Of a stretch of DNA of 64,000 nucleotides, positions 54,764 through 64,000 are shown in pieces (position 1 is the stretch's first letter; each line of letters starts with the position of its first letter). A program made the translations under genes and the position numbers. The DNA lies in NCBI GenBank assembly GCA_022836915.1, contig CP094668.1:4650001-4714000 (forward strand). The letters are read 5' to 3'. Below the pieces are notes generated by a model. The model saw nothing but the letters and a program-made list of their open reading frames with translations. It was not told the DNA's origin and made no database searches. Source of the DNA: Paenibacillus sp. OVF10 (GTDB lineage: Bacteria; Bacillota; Bacilli; Paenibacillales; Paenibacillaceae).

Positions 54764-56809
54764 GCTTCCACCTCCCCAATCACGTTCCCGTGGACATCCC
54801 GGTATACCTTATATCCAGGCGGGATAAAAATCGTTGTATCATATTCCTCCACAATAATCGGGCCGGGGATGGGAGCATCCACCGATGGAATCTGTCCCCT
54901 TTTCAGTACCTTGGCTGTCTGCTGTACATGGTCAAAGGTTATGATCCTTTCTTCTGCTGTACTCTCATCGAATGGCAAATCTGCCGGAGCTACCGTGTTA
55001 TGGGTAGGAAAAACACCAACAATGGTCGCTCTGAGACTTACAAACATAACCTCTGCCTCTGGCTGACTAATGCCAAACACGTTTTGGTAAGACGTATGGA
55101 ATTTCATCCCTGCTGCCTTCTTGGGATCTTCAATTTCTTCCAATGTCAGCGTGACCTCGAGATCAAAGGCCTGTCCCTCATATCGCATATCCGCACTGTA
55201 TAGGCAATAAATATTGTCGAGCTTGACACCACCACGGGCTTCCTCATCGACCCAGCTACGTCCCTGGTTTTCCAATTCAGTGAAAAGAGATCTTAATTCA
55301 CCAGACTCCAGAGTCTGGGTACTTTTGTGTAACGTATGAACGAAATCATTGCGAAGATTGGCAACCGTGCAGCCCATGGCACACAATGTTCCCGGAGATG
55401 GCGGGATCAGTACTCTGCCGATACCTACCTCGCGTGCCATCAAAAAAGCATGCATCGGACCAGCTCCACCATATGCGAGCAACGTAAAATCGCGGGGATC
55501 AACACCCTTGCGAGCCATGAGGGAGAAAACTGGGCGTACATATTGGCAGTTGCCACATCAAGAATGGCTTGTGCAGTCTGTTCGGCATTCAGTCCAAGCT
55601 TCTCTCCCAGATTGCCCAGAGTACGCTCTGCAAGTTCGGGATACAGACGCATTTGTCCGCCAAGGAAACGGTCAGCATGCAGGATACCGAGCTGTAGATA
55701 GGCATCTGTAGTTGTCGGCTCTTCTCCCCGCGCTGATAACAGGCCGGACCGGGGTTGGCTCCCGCGCTGCGTGGTCCAACCTTGAGCACGCCTACGGAAT
55801 CGAGCCAGGCAATTGAACCACCACCTGCTCCTATAGCCGTTACATCAACAGCAGGAATGATGACAGGAAAATCTCCAACCTTGTTCTCAGATGAATAGGC
55901 TGGTTCTTTGTCAATGAGGGCAACGTCAACACTTGTCCCGCCCATGTCAAATGTGATGACCTGATGAATGCCCGCTCGTTCAGCGATATGGGTCGCGGCG
56001 ATTACACCGGAAGCAGGCCCGGACAGAAGCGTACGTACCGGCTCATTAGCCGCTCTGGCAGCCGTCATAATTCCACCGTTGGACATGGTCGACAGCAAGT
56101 TGGCTTTGAGGCCGTATGCCTGAATCCCTTCTTGCAGACGCAGGAAGTAAGACCCCATCCGTTCACCTACATAAGCGTTCATGGCCGTTGCGAGTGTTCG
56201 TTCGAACTCTCGCTGTTGTGGCCAGATGGCGCTGCTTCGGCAGATGAACAGTTGCGGATAACGCTCCCTGATCAGATCTTCCGCAAGCTGTTCATGAGCA
56301 GGATTCACATAAGCATGTAAAAAGCTAATCGCCAAAGCAGTAACGCCATCCTCCACCAGCTCATCCACCGCTTGCAGCAGTTGTTCCTGATTTAGTGGCT
56401 GGAGTATGCCCCCACTCGCAATGACCCGTTCATCAACTTCCTTGACACGATGTCTCGGTACTAATGCATCTGTCTTGTCACCGTACAGATTGGTTGTATC
56501 CTCAAGTCGCAACCGCCGGATTTCAAGAATATCGCGGAATCCTTTAGTGACCAGCAGACCTGTAACTGCACCATTTCGTTCAATTAACGTGTTAACGCCA
56601 AGTGTTGTTCCATGCACAAATAGATCAATCTCACGAATGTTCACACCATTCGCCTTGAGTTGATCAAGTGCGTTAAAAATCGCCTGTTCCGGAGCTGTTG
56701 CAATCGATGGCGTCTTGAGCGCCGCAATCACGCTGCCCTGATGGTCCATCACCAGCGCATCTGTGAAAGTACCTCCGATATCTATGCCTAAACGGTAGAT
56801 TGTGTCCAC
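54760..56809 (-). CDS. hyuA: Hydantoinase A / oxoprolinase family subunit; two frameshifts
   Basis: GTG start of VDTIYRLGID chosen because AAAGGAG lies eight bases upstream. Sugar-kinase/Hsp70-like ATPase motifs GIDIGGTFTDALV near the start, and FDMGGTSVDVALI, TAIGAGGGSIAWLDSVGVLKVGPRSAG (in parts) in the middle. The frame breaks at the C-run 55726-55729 (corrected GGEEPTTTDAYLQLGILHADRF) and at the G-run 55521-55523 (corrected FSPLMARKGVDPRDFTLLAYG). About 683 residues. Acts with HyuB using ATP. The preceding FCD regulator gene is on the same strand 42 bases upstream. Confidence 0.9.
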
Positions 56810-56850
56810 AAGCTCAACTCCTTTATCACAGGGTCTCATTCTAAGGATTG

Positions 56851-57579
56851 TTATTGATTTTGCATGGCGAAATAACGTTTGACATCATCGATCATTTGGT
56901 TGATATGATTCACCATTGCCGCTTCAGCCTGCTCCGGAGAGCCTGCTACTATAGCATCCAGAATCTGCTGATGATCCACAACTAATTCACTTCCTACTCT
57001 CCGGCGAATATACGCGGTTTCCAGAAAATCGCGGCTTGTCTCCCATACCAGTTCAACCGCGTGCAGAAGAATTTGGTTTTGCGCAGCATAAGCCAGCAAT
57101 CTGTGAAACTCCCGGTCCTCCTCGTATGGTATAATATTCTTTGAAAGCAATTCATGCTGATTGGCAATAGATGCTTGCAGCAGTACTATGTATTCTTTCG
57201 AGGCACGTTGTGCTGCCAGGGAAGCGATCTCCCGCTCAAGTGCCCTTCTGGCAACAAGAACATCTAGCAGAGCCTTTTCCCCAGAATGGTTCAGCATCTG
57301 AATTAACTGTGAATTCACGCTTTGTTGCTGCAAATCTTTTTCCAACGTCTTCATTCGATCCAGACCCTGTTCGGTCAAAGTCCTTCCCTTGCGACCTTCC
57401 AGAACTGTAAAACCTTCAACATCCATCTCCATAAGTCTTCTTCCGATGGTTGCCTGACTCAGACCATACGTTTTGCCCAAAGTATGAACCAACGTACTGG
57501 CCCCGATGGGAGCGTTAGCGTCTCGAAGCTGCTTTAGCAGTTCGTATTCCAACTCCATTTCGTTTAGCTCAGGACCCAC
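56851..57579 (-). CDS. FCD-domain transcriptional regulator (FadR-like) of the hyu operon
   Basis: GTG at 57579 preferred because AGAGGGG is then correctly placed; another GTG lies nine bases upstream. About 242 residues. The N-terminal winged helix (ELLKQLRDANAPIGASTLVHTL, SQATIGRRLMEMDVEGF, GRKGRTLTEQGL) is closer to NrpR-type HTH than to ordinary GntR, while the C-terminal two-thirds are an FCD ligand domain with EDREFHRLLAYAAQN and DHQQILDAIVAGSPEQAEAAM. Located first in the 47-57 kb operon, so probably local control. The 250-base gap upstream is AT-rich and holds no gene. Confidence 0.8.
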   Translation of the reverse strand: MGPELNEMELEYELLKQLRDANAPIGASTLVHTLGKTYGLSQATIGRRLMEMDVEGFTVLEGRKGRTLTEQGLDRMKTLEKDLQQQSVNSQLIQMLNHSGEKALLDVLVARRALEREIASLAAQRASKEYIVLLQASIANQHELLSKNIIPYEEDREFHRLLAYAAQNQILLHAVELVWETSRDFLETAYIRRRVGSELVVDHQQILDAIVAGSPEQAEAAMVNHINQMIDDVKRYFAMQNQ

Positions 57580-57829
57580 TGATTTCACCCCTCTTAGATA
57601 CTTAATTGTTTTTTAATCTTCTTCGTAGTTGTTACTCACTGATGATTAACGTTAGTATACCTTGCAGGCATCACAATTTCAACAATTCTCATCAAATTAG
57701 TACGAATTATTTCCTCAGCTATACTCTGCGCCTTTTCAAATCAAAATTAAAATTAAAAAAGAGCATTTCACATCCTTTATTCCAGCGTTTAACTGAAGGA
57801 TGCAATCTGCCCTTAATATAGCAATCTTT

Positions 57830-58491
57830 TCAGGACTTGAGTTGTTGCAATAACTGCACACGGTAGGCTTCACTTTCAAGGGATTGAATTTCCTTATATT
57901 CTTCAGCAGTTAACACCTTGGGTTCCCCGGCTGCCTTGGCGATCATATATACCTTCGCGCTTTCTTCCACGACCTGGGTGCGGTAATAGGCTTCACGGAG
58001 GTTTTTCCCCGTTGTGACCAATCCGTGATTGACGAGAATGAGTGCCGTATGTTCTTCTACCTTGGCTGAGACTGCATCGGCAAGTTGCTTCGTTGTTGGC
58101 AGAACATATGGAACGAACCCGATATCGCCCACCAATGCAGACTGATCAGGGAACAAGTGTGGCAATTCATCGAAAACAAGACTGAGTGCGATCGTATATG
58201 CCGGATGCGTATGCACAATGGCTTGGATATCAGGATTCACACGATAACTATACAGATGCATTAATACTTCGGAAGATGGACGTGTTGATCCTGCGCTAGT
58301 TTCCCTGTCTCGATATCAATAGCGATCCACTCGTCCGGTTCCAGGTCTTCAAGTGCATAACCACTTGGAGACAACAACATCGTTCCCCCAGAACGAGCGC
58401 TCAGATTCCCACCGGGTCCTACCACCAACCCTTGGGCAACTGCTCTGCGGGCATATTTCGTCAACTCTTCCCTTATTTGCTGTTCAGACAT
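57830..58491 (-). CDS. fucA: Class II aldolase, probable L-fuculose-phosphate aldolase; one frameshift
   Basis: The ATG of MSEQQIREELTKYA is taken; a GTG twelve bases upstream is less well spaced from GGAG. Class II aldolase/adducin fold: GLVVGPGGNLSAR (phosphate-binding), then zinc ligands HTHPAY and HGLVTTG. The frame breaks at CC 58290-58291; the corrected frame reads AQGSTRPSSEVLMHLYSYR with a conserved S-S-E phosphate loop. About 220 residues. Next to fucose isomerase and a deoxysugar kinase, so L-fuculose 1-phosphate is the expected substrate, giving DHAP and L-lactaldehyde. Confidence 0.87.
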
Positions 58492-58561
58492 GTTGCTCAC
58501 CACTCCTCATACTTTTCTTTTTAGCATTTTGCGTTAATGCTCATTGCATTAAATCGGTTCA

Positions 58562-60050
58562 TTACCTTTTGATTTGATTCAGACTTTGGTAGTTTTCATA
58601 AGCTTCTTGCCACAGCTCTGTATCCTCAGGTTCATAGGTCTCGGGGAAAAGGAAGCGGCCATGACCTCCCGTACCTCGGCCAAACTACGCACTTCTCCAT
58701 GCGCAAGGAATTGCAGCATGCAATTTCCCGCTGAAGTCGCCTCTGCCGGCCCTGCCACCACCGGTACACCGGCTGCATTGGCTGTAAACTGGCACAATAG
58801 TCGATTGTGCACACCGCCACCAACCATATGAATGACACGAGGTCTTGTACCTGTAATCAACTGCAGTTCATCCAGCGTTTGTCTGAATTCCAGTGCAAGA
58901 CTTTCCAGAATGCAGCGTACAATCGCTCCAGTCGTTTTGGGTACAGTCTGTCCGGTGAGACTACATTGTTGCCGTATTCGTTCAGCCATATTTCCTGGCG
59001 CCAAATACACGCCATCTCCCGGCGATACATAACTTTTATGCGGCGTTGCCAAGGTAGCCAATTGAATCAGTTCTTCATGTGTAAAAAGTTGATTCTCCCG
59101 CTCCCACTGTCGTTTGCATTCCTGTAGCAGCCATAAGCCTGAACGATTTTTCAGGGTGCGTACTTTTCCACTTACCGTCCCTTCGTTGGTGAATCCCAAT
59201 GCACGACTTCGGTCATCCAATACAGGTGTATCACGCTCCACCCCCATAAGAGACCAGGTACCACAGCTGATAAAAGCGAAATCCGAATCATTCGCAGGGA
59301 TTGCTGCCAAGGCAGATGCCGTATCATGTGAGCCCACAGAGACTACCTGCATCGGTCCAGTCCGTAACTCGGCGCACAACTCATTCGTTAGATTGCCCAG
59401 CACGGTACCGGGTTGAACGAGTTTTGGAAATAATGTTTCCGGTATACCGAGACGCCCGATCAGGTTTTCATTCCAACGCATCTCGCCTGCATGCAACAGC
59501 CCGCTGGTACTTGCAATCGTATACTCACAAGCCTGCTGACCAGATAGATAATAGTGAAATAAGTCCGGCATAAACAACATGCGCACATCCGGACGCAAAC
59601 CTTCGGCCTGCTCTCGTACACTGCCTAGCAGTTGAAATACTGTATTGATCTGCTGCGGCAAAACGCCAGACATGGCATACAGTTCTTCTTCTTTCACCAT
59701 GTGCAGAACTTCTTCCATCCAATGTGCGTTGCGTGCTTCCCGATAGTGACGTGGGTTCGAGCACAACCTTCCTGCACCATCCACCAGTCCATAGTCCACT
59801 CCCCACGTATCCACAGCTATAGAACGGACCGATGGAGAGACGCCTTGCGTCCCTTTCACAATGCCTTGTTTTAATTCATGAAAAAGTCGCAAGAAATCCC
59901 AATACAATCCGTCCCCCAGCTGCACGGGTTCATTGTTGAATCGATGCACTTCTTGTAACGAGAGTCTGCTTCCATCAAAGAACCCCGGACTACGCGTCCA
60001 CTCCCAGCGCCGTAATCGGAAGCAAGCACATGTGTTGCTTGATTGCCCAT
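58562..60050 (-). CDS. FGGY kinase, rhamnulokinase-like, probable L-fuculokinase; two frameshifts
   Basis: The true start is the ATG at 60050 (AAGGAGGCTTGAAAG upstream): MGNQATHVLASDYGAGSGRVV, phosphate-1 loop DYGAGSGR. The frame breaks at the C-run 59983-59986 (corrected RGFFDGSRLSLQEVHRFNNEP). FGGY motifs: VDTWGVDYGLVDG, SVGSHDTASALAAIP, FISCGTWSLMG, HMVGGGVHNRLLCQFTAN. A second break at the A-run 58647-58650 hides the C-terminus (SFFPETYEPEDTELWQEAYEN). About 496 residues. The sequence type is RhaB, but the neighbours process fucose, so L-fuculose phosphorylation is inferred. Confidence 0.87.
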
Positions 60051-60115
60051 TCTTTCAAGCCTCCTTAACTCTACGCGATAAGCCGTATTCGAGTTCTGAA
60101 CACAGCTTTCAAGAG

Positions 60116-60153
60116 AACGCCATGTTACCTCATTTCACAAGGAACATGGCGTT
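60116..60153 (-). terminator. Intergenic hairpin after fucI
   Basis: Perfect 11-bp stem AACGCCATGTT / AACATGGCGTT with a 16-base loop, 22 bases past the fucI stop and before the kinase. There is no strong T-tract, so it may be a processing or attenuation element within the operon. Confidence 0.55.
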
Positions 60154-60174
60154 TGACAGGAATGGAACTTTATT

Positions 60175-61965
60175 TTAACGATACAACGGACCAAACACAC
60201 TGCAAGCACGGTAGTCTGCACTCTCCGGCTCACTTGTGCCGAACAATCCCCATGCACGGGGACGGAAAATCTCCGTTTCAGGTACATTATGCATATTTAC
60301 CGGAATGCGAAGCATGGAAGCGAGTGTAATCAGATCAGCACCGATGTGTCCATACGAGATGGAGCCATGGTTGGCGCCCCATTGATTCATGACCTCGTAT
60401 ACTGAAGTAAACGCTCCCGATCCGGTTAGAACTGGTGCAAACCAGGTGGATGGCCAGGTTGGATCTGTTCGTTGATCCAGCGTATCATGCACCTCTTCAG
60501 GCAGATCGACTGTGTAACCCTGAGCGATTTGCAGCACGGGTCCCAGTCCTTTGACCAGATTCAGGCGTGTCATCGTTACAGGCATGCCACCTTTGGTCAG
60601 GAAATCCGCTGAATAGCCGCCCCCGCGGAAATACTCTACGGATGCCGGTCTCCACGATGTTGCTTTCAGGCAGTCCTGAACTTCCTCATCTGTAATTTCC
60701 CAGAATGGCTTGAGTACAGGCTTACCCTCTCTGGACTGTTGCCCAGTGCCATCCAAAGCTGCGGAACCGGAGTTGATTAGATGCAGAATGCCATCCTTTG
60801 CGTTTCCTTCCAACTGGTGCCCCGTCACACGCTGTACCGAATCCGAACTCCAATACGTACGCACATCAGCAAAGATCTGTGCCGTATGTGTCAGCAGCGA
60901 ACCGAATAACATCGATACTCCGTTCAGGCTGTCATTCTCCGTTGCAACCAGATAAGGCGCACGTTTGCCATTCCAGTCAAAGGAAGAGTTTAATATCGAC
61001 TCCAGAAAATCTCCGTTCGGAGAATGATCCGTCCACTGCCGTTGTCCCTGGAAGCCGGATACAATCGCGTGGTGACCCATCGATTCCTCTGTAAACCCAA
61101 GCTCTGCCAATCTTGGGTTGCCAGCCATCAAGTCACGCACGATTTGGGTCATTTTCACAACCGTTTCCCATTCGTACTCTTTGCGTTTACGATCTGTTTG
61201 CAGATGGGCAGCGTTGTTGTCCGGACCTTCGCTACAATTCTCCTTCACCCAGGCCAGTGCGAGCTTATACTCCTCAGGATCGTAGATTTCTTCTTCGATC
61301 CGGCGAGTGAGTTCGCTCATATCCACGTATTCATTGCGCATGCCCAGATACTCCTGGAAAAATGAATCGTTCACAATCGAGCCTGCGATCCCCATGGATA
61401 CCGATCCAATGGACAGATACGTTTGCCCTTTCAAGGTAGCGACAGCAAGCCCCGCACGGCTGAACCGGAGCAATTTCTCACGCACATCATCGGGAATGGT
61501 TGTATCCCCGCCGTCTTGAACATCCTCTCCATAGATTCCAAAGGCAGGAATCCCCTTCTGTGCATGGGCAGAGAGAACTGCCGCCAGATATACAGCACCC
61601 GGACGTTCAGTTCCGTTAAAACCCCAGATGGCTGTAGGAATGGATGGTGACATGTCCATCGTTTCCGTACCATAACACCAGCACGGTGTCACGGTGATCG
61701 TTACGCCCACGTTGGAACGGCTAAACAGTTCTGATGCTGCGGCCGCTTCGGCCACTCCGCCAATACAGGTCTCGGCCACAACGCACTCTACTGCGGAGCC
61801 GTCAGGATAACGTAGTTCGGCTGCAAGCAGTTCCGCAACAGACGTCGCCATCCGCATCGTTTGTTCTTCCAGTGACTCCCGAACACCCTTGCGTCTTCCA
61901 TCAATCGTGGGACGAATACCAATCTTGGGGAAAGCCTGCTTATAACGATAATCCTGATGTGTCAT
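60175..61965 (-). CDS. fucI: L-fucose isomerase
   Basis: The ATG of MTHQDYRYKQAFPKIGIRP follows GGAGGACATTCCAGT; 43 extra upstream residues in the open frame are non-coding leader. About 596 residues, normal for FucI. Motifs: IGIRPTIDGRRKGVRESLEEQT (residues 17-38, in parts), VTPCWCYGTETMDM, IWGFNGTERPGAVYLAA, GEDVQD, and a metal-binding region with LVATENDSLNGVSMLFG. It converts L-fucose to L-fuculose (also D-arabinose to ribulose). Heads the fuc message, divergent from the LacI gene; a cre-like site and a palindrome lie upstream. Confidence 0.95.
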   Translation of the reverse strand: MTHQDYRYKQAFPKIGIRPTIDGRRKGVRESLEEQTMRMATSVAELLAAELRYPDGSAVECVVAETCIGGVAEAAAASELFSRSNVGVTITVTPCWCYGTETMDMSPSIPTAIWGFNGTERPGAVYLAAVLSAHAQKGIPAFGIYGEDVQDGGDTTIPDDVREKLLRFSRAGLAVATLKGQTYLSIGSVSMGIAGSIVNDSFFQEYLGMRNEYVDMSELTRRIEEEIYDPEEYKLALAWVKENCSEGPDNNAAHLQTDRKRKEYEWETVVKMTQIVRDLMAGNPRLAELGFTEESMGHHAIVSGFQGQRQWTDHSPNGDFLESILNSSFDWNGKRAPYLVATENDSLNGVSMLFGSLLTHTAQIFADVRTYWSSDSVQRVTGHQLEGNAKDGILHLINSGSAALDGTGQQSREGKPVLKPFWEITDEEVQDCLKATSWRPASVEYFRGGGYSADFLTKGGMPVTMTRLNLVKGLGPVLQIAQGYTVDLPEEVHDTLDQRTDPTWPSTWFAPVLTGSGAFTSVYEVMNQWGANHGSISYGHIGADLITLASMLRIPVNMHNVPETEIFRPRAWGLFGTSEPESADYRACSVFGPLYR

Positions 61966-62134
61966 ACTGGAATGTCCTCCTTCAATTCGTTTCATAGAGT
62001 TTGGGTTGAATTGAGAAACCTTCTGTCTGATCCATATGCATTGATTGGAATGAGATAATGACGGAAATACAACCGATACCCGAGTGGCACACAAGAGCTA
62101 CATACACAGATTATCAAGAGCTCTACTTGAGTGT

Positions 62135-62148
62135 TGAATGCGTTTACA
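62135..62148 (-). promoter_or_regulatory. cre-like site upstream of fucI
   Basis: On the minus strand TGTAAACGCATTCA fits TGWAANCGNNNNCA well. About 170 bases upstream of the fucI start in the 412-base divergent gap. Confidence 0.45.
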
Positions 62149-62275
62149 TGTTTTTAAAAATAACAATAAACCACTTCATCAATTAGCTATGTATGTAGTT
62201 CCTCTATTCAGAAAATGGAACGTGCATGAGCGAATTCAACGAAATGGTTTATGTAGTAAATACGTTTAGAACCCT

Positions 62276-62297
62276 TTAGGGTTATCGGTAACCCTAA
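62276..62297. promoter_or_regulatory. Probable LacI-family operator between fucI and lacI-like gene
   Basis: Palindrome with arms TTAGGGTTA and TAACCCTAA around TCGG, so a central CpG as usual for LacI/PurR-type sites. It lies 81 bases before the regulator start. The nested ACCCT-TT-AGGGT overlaps its left side. The rest of the gap shows AT-rich promoter-like DNA only. Confidence 0.7.
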
Positions 62298-62377
62298 CAT
62301 AGCATGCGCCTATCTTGCTGTCAATTGGCATTATCCTATAGAATGGTAAGACTATGTTGCGGAAAGGTTAGATTCTA

Positions 62378-63392
62378 ATGATTACCATTTACGATATTGC
62401 CAAAAAAGCCAACGTCTCCGCCATGACGGTCTCCAAGGTCATTAATCATACAGGCCGCATAAGTTCCGCGACACGTGAACGTGTGCAACAGGTGATCGAC
62501 GAACTGGGTTACATCCCGAACTCCAATGCACGCAGCCTTGTGCTTCAACGAACCCAGATGCTCTCCTGCTCATTACGGATATTACCAACCCTTTTTATAC
62601 AACACTGGCCCGTGGTGCTGAAGATGCAGCCCATCTTCGTGGGTACCGTCTTTTATTCGGCAATAGTGACGAGGATTACAAGAAGGAAAAGGATTACGTT
62701 GATGCGATTCTGTCTACTCGTGTGGATGGTGTACTCTATGCCCCTGCGGGGATCGTTCTCTTCCTCATCTGAAACAGCTGCAGGAACGTCACATTCCGTT
62801 TGTCTTTCTGGACCGCACCGTACCTGGCATTACGTCAGATATGATTGCCGGAGATAGCCGGGAAGGCGCGATTGAGCTGATCCGCTACCTGGTGCAATTG
62901 GGGCACCGGCGCATTGCACTGGTCAATGGTTCTTCGGAGGTTTCTACCGCCAGACTGCGGGAGGAAGGTTATATAGCGGGTTTGCGTGAGGTCGGAGCTG
63001 ATATCGATCCCGAGCTTGTGCTTCGAACCGGGTACCGGGATTTCAGTGATGACGAGGGACTGGATCGACTACTCTCTCAACCGGAGCAACCAACAGCCAT
63101 TTTTGCAGCCAACAACATGCTGGCGATTGGGGTCATTCGGCTTTTGCGTAAAAGGGGACTGCGTGTGCCAGAAGACATCTCTGTTGTGTGCTTCGACGAT
63201 CTGGATCTGGCTTCGGCCTTCGATCCTTTCCTGACCGTAGCTGCACAGCCCGCATATGAATTTGGGTTTCAGGGAGTACAGATGCTGATTGACCGGATTG
63301 AGGGCAAGGCTCCTTCCCAAGCCCAAACCGTCATTTTACCGTCAGAATTGCGCATACGTGCTTCAGCTACTGCTCCACGTGAGCAAGAATAG
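62378..63392 (+). CDS. LacI-family transcriptional regulator of the fucose genes; two frameshifts
   Basis: About 338 residues. N-terminal LacI HTH: ITIYDIAKKANVSAMTVSKVINHTGRISSATRERV with the hinge LGYIPNSNARSLV, both given in part. The frame breaks near 62561-62566 (corrected LLLITDITNPFYTTLARGAE) and at the G-run 62748-62751 (corrected AGDRSLPHLKQLQERHIPFVF). The periplasmic-binding-like domain then runs FLDRTVPGITSDMIAGDSREGA, FAANNMLAIGVIRLLRKRGLRVPEDISVV, FDDLDLASAFDPFLTVAAQP. Divergent from fucI with a palindrome between; expected to repress fucI-kinase-fucA until the inducer appears. Confidence 0.9.
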
Positions 63393-63487
63393 AGTTAAGC
63401 GCGTGAGTTGACTAAATATTATCGTGTAAATGATTAGTCCCACTTATCTAGATTAGGTCCCGTTCAAATTCGAAAAATGTACAACAT

Positions 63488-63530
63488 AAACAGGGTGCAC
63501 CGGAGATTACGCTCTGGTTGCACCCTGTTT
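63488..63530. terminator. Bidirectional terminator
   Basis: Long stem AAACAGGGTGCA / TGCACCCTGTTT with inner CCGGAG/CTCTGG pairing, between the LacI stop and the convergent SDR. The 229-base gap shows nothing else. Confidence 0.88.
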
Positions 63531-63621
63531 GATGTTCATTCGTTAGAATGACCCGTTCGTCTGGACCGATTGGTTCGTCAGGTTCATTCAATTTCATTTT
63601 GGTTCCATCCAAGCCGATATT

Positions 63622-64000
63622 CTACCGCTCCGACTGTAATGCAAGAGCGACCTCACGAACGAGTCCCGGGAACCAGTCCATCAGAGGTTCGAACGTATAC
63701 CCCGCTTGTTCTGCCTTGGTTGTCTCCATCGTCCATGATTGCTCAATTCCGAAGGGGACATGTCCTCTTTTACGGTTTCCGTGAGGATCTGGGACTGCAT
63801 ACCCGTGACTGTCTCGATCAGATGTATCATGGCTGACAGCGTAATCGCACCCTTGGAAGCTGCATTCACCGGACCAGTAATGGACGAATGTCCAAGCCAA
63901 GCGAGAAATCTTGCCGCTTCGGTGGAATTGATAAATCCAATCTCCGCATCCGGATTTGGCATGCCAATCGGTTTTCCTTTTTGCACATGTTCAATATGAA
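63622..64000 (-). CDS. NAD-dependent epimerase/dehydratase (extended SDR), C-terminal part; one frameshift
   Basis: The 5' part lies beyond the right edge; the frame is open to base 64000 (HIEHVQKGKPIGMPNPDAEIG). Visible segment: INSTEAARFLAWLGHSSITGPVNAASKGAITLSAMIHLIE (in parts), as in the C-terminal half of sugar-nucleotide-epimerase-like SDRs, where GPVN.AS is the substrate-side motif. The frame breaks at the G-run 63754-63757; the corrected frame reads SPFGIEQSWTMETTKAEQAG and ends VREVALALQSER. Catalytic YxxxK and the cofactor loop are outside the window, so substrate and exact family remain open. Confidence 0.7.

Noticed and set aside
1377..63392. Treating each broken gene as two genes or a pseudogene
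   Set aside because: Motifs and family length are restored by one-base changes at homopolymers in every case, so single genes are the better reading.

Overview
The window reads as a chromosomal segment of a Gram-positive, low-to-medium GC, spore-former-type Firmicute, most likely Paenibacillus. The reasons are strong AGGAGG-type ribosome binding sites, a Bacillus-type zinc (Zur) regulon, a deoR-deoC-nupC-deoB-deoD-pdp cluster, SDR-type UxuB, GH67 and GH52 xylan enzymes, and interspersed repeats. It is metabolic, regulatory and transport DNA. I see no rRNA, tRNA, CRISPR array, prophage or IS transposase.

Layout. 1-6138 (minus): a four-gene block of MoxR AAA+ ATPase, DUF5682 protein, VWA protein and a long unrecognised protein cut by the left edge; this is the best candidate for an uncharacterised system. 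6560-9301: aldo/keto reductase, cytochrome P450 and a membrane-anchored L7/L12-like protein. 9421-11177: ArsR regulator and MFS pump with three copies of one operator. 11297-16405: SDRs, PoxB-type pyruvate oxidase, Dabb protein, ribosomal protein L31 type B and an HPr-like protein. 16569-27923: glucuronoxylan and glucuronate use (zinc dehydrogenase, GH67, GH52, AraC regulator, GntR regulator, UxuA, UxuB), with an aldehyde dehydrogenase/ArsR pair inside. 28269-30736: DUF421/DUF4363 pair, M50-like membrane protease, unknown protein. 30900-37337: zinc island (ZnuABC, alternative L33, COG0523 GTPase, permease and partner) with three Zur boxes.

37461-44543: deoxynucleoside catabolic cluster under DeoR, interrupted by a duplicated non-coding repeat. 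44773-47341: azoreductase, a 0.2-kb inverted-repeat element, a small unknown protein and an MFS transporter. 47424-57579: tightly overlapping operon of a FadR-like regulator, hydantoinase/oxoprolinase A and B, a spermidine/putrescine-type ABC importer and an M24 peptidase/creatinase-like enzyme. 57830-63392: L-fucose cluster (FucI, kinase, aldolase) divergent from a LacI regulator, with a palindromic operator between. 63622-64000: partial extended SDR.

Quality note. About 30 sites break otherwise intact, motif-preserving genes, nearly always by loss of one base in a short homopolymer. The pattern fits uncorrected homopolymer errors in the source assembly better than mass gene decay. I therefore annotate each broken gene as one CDS over its whole extent and give the break position.
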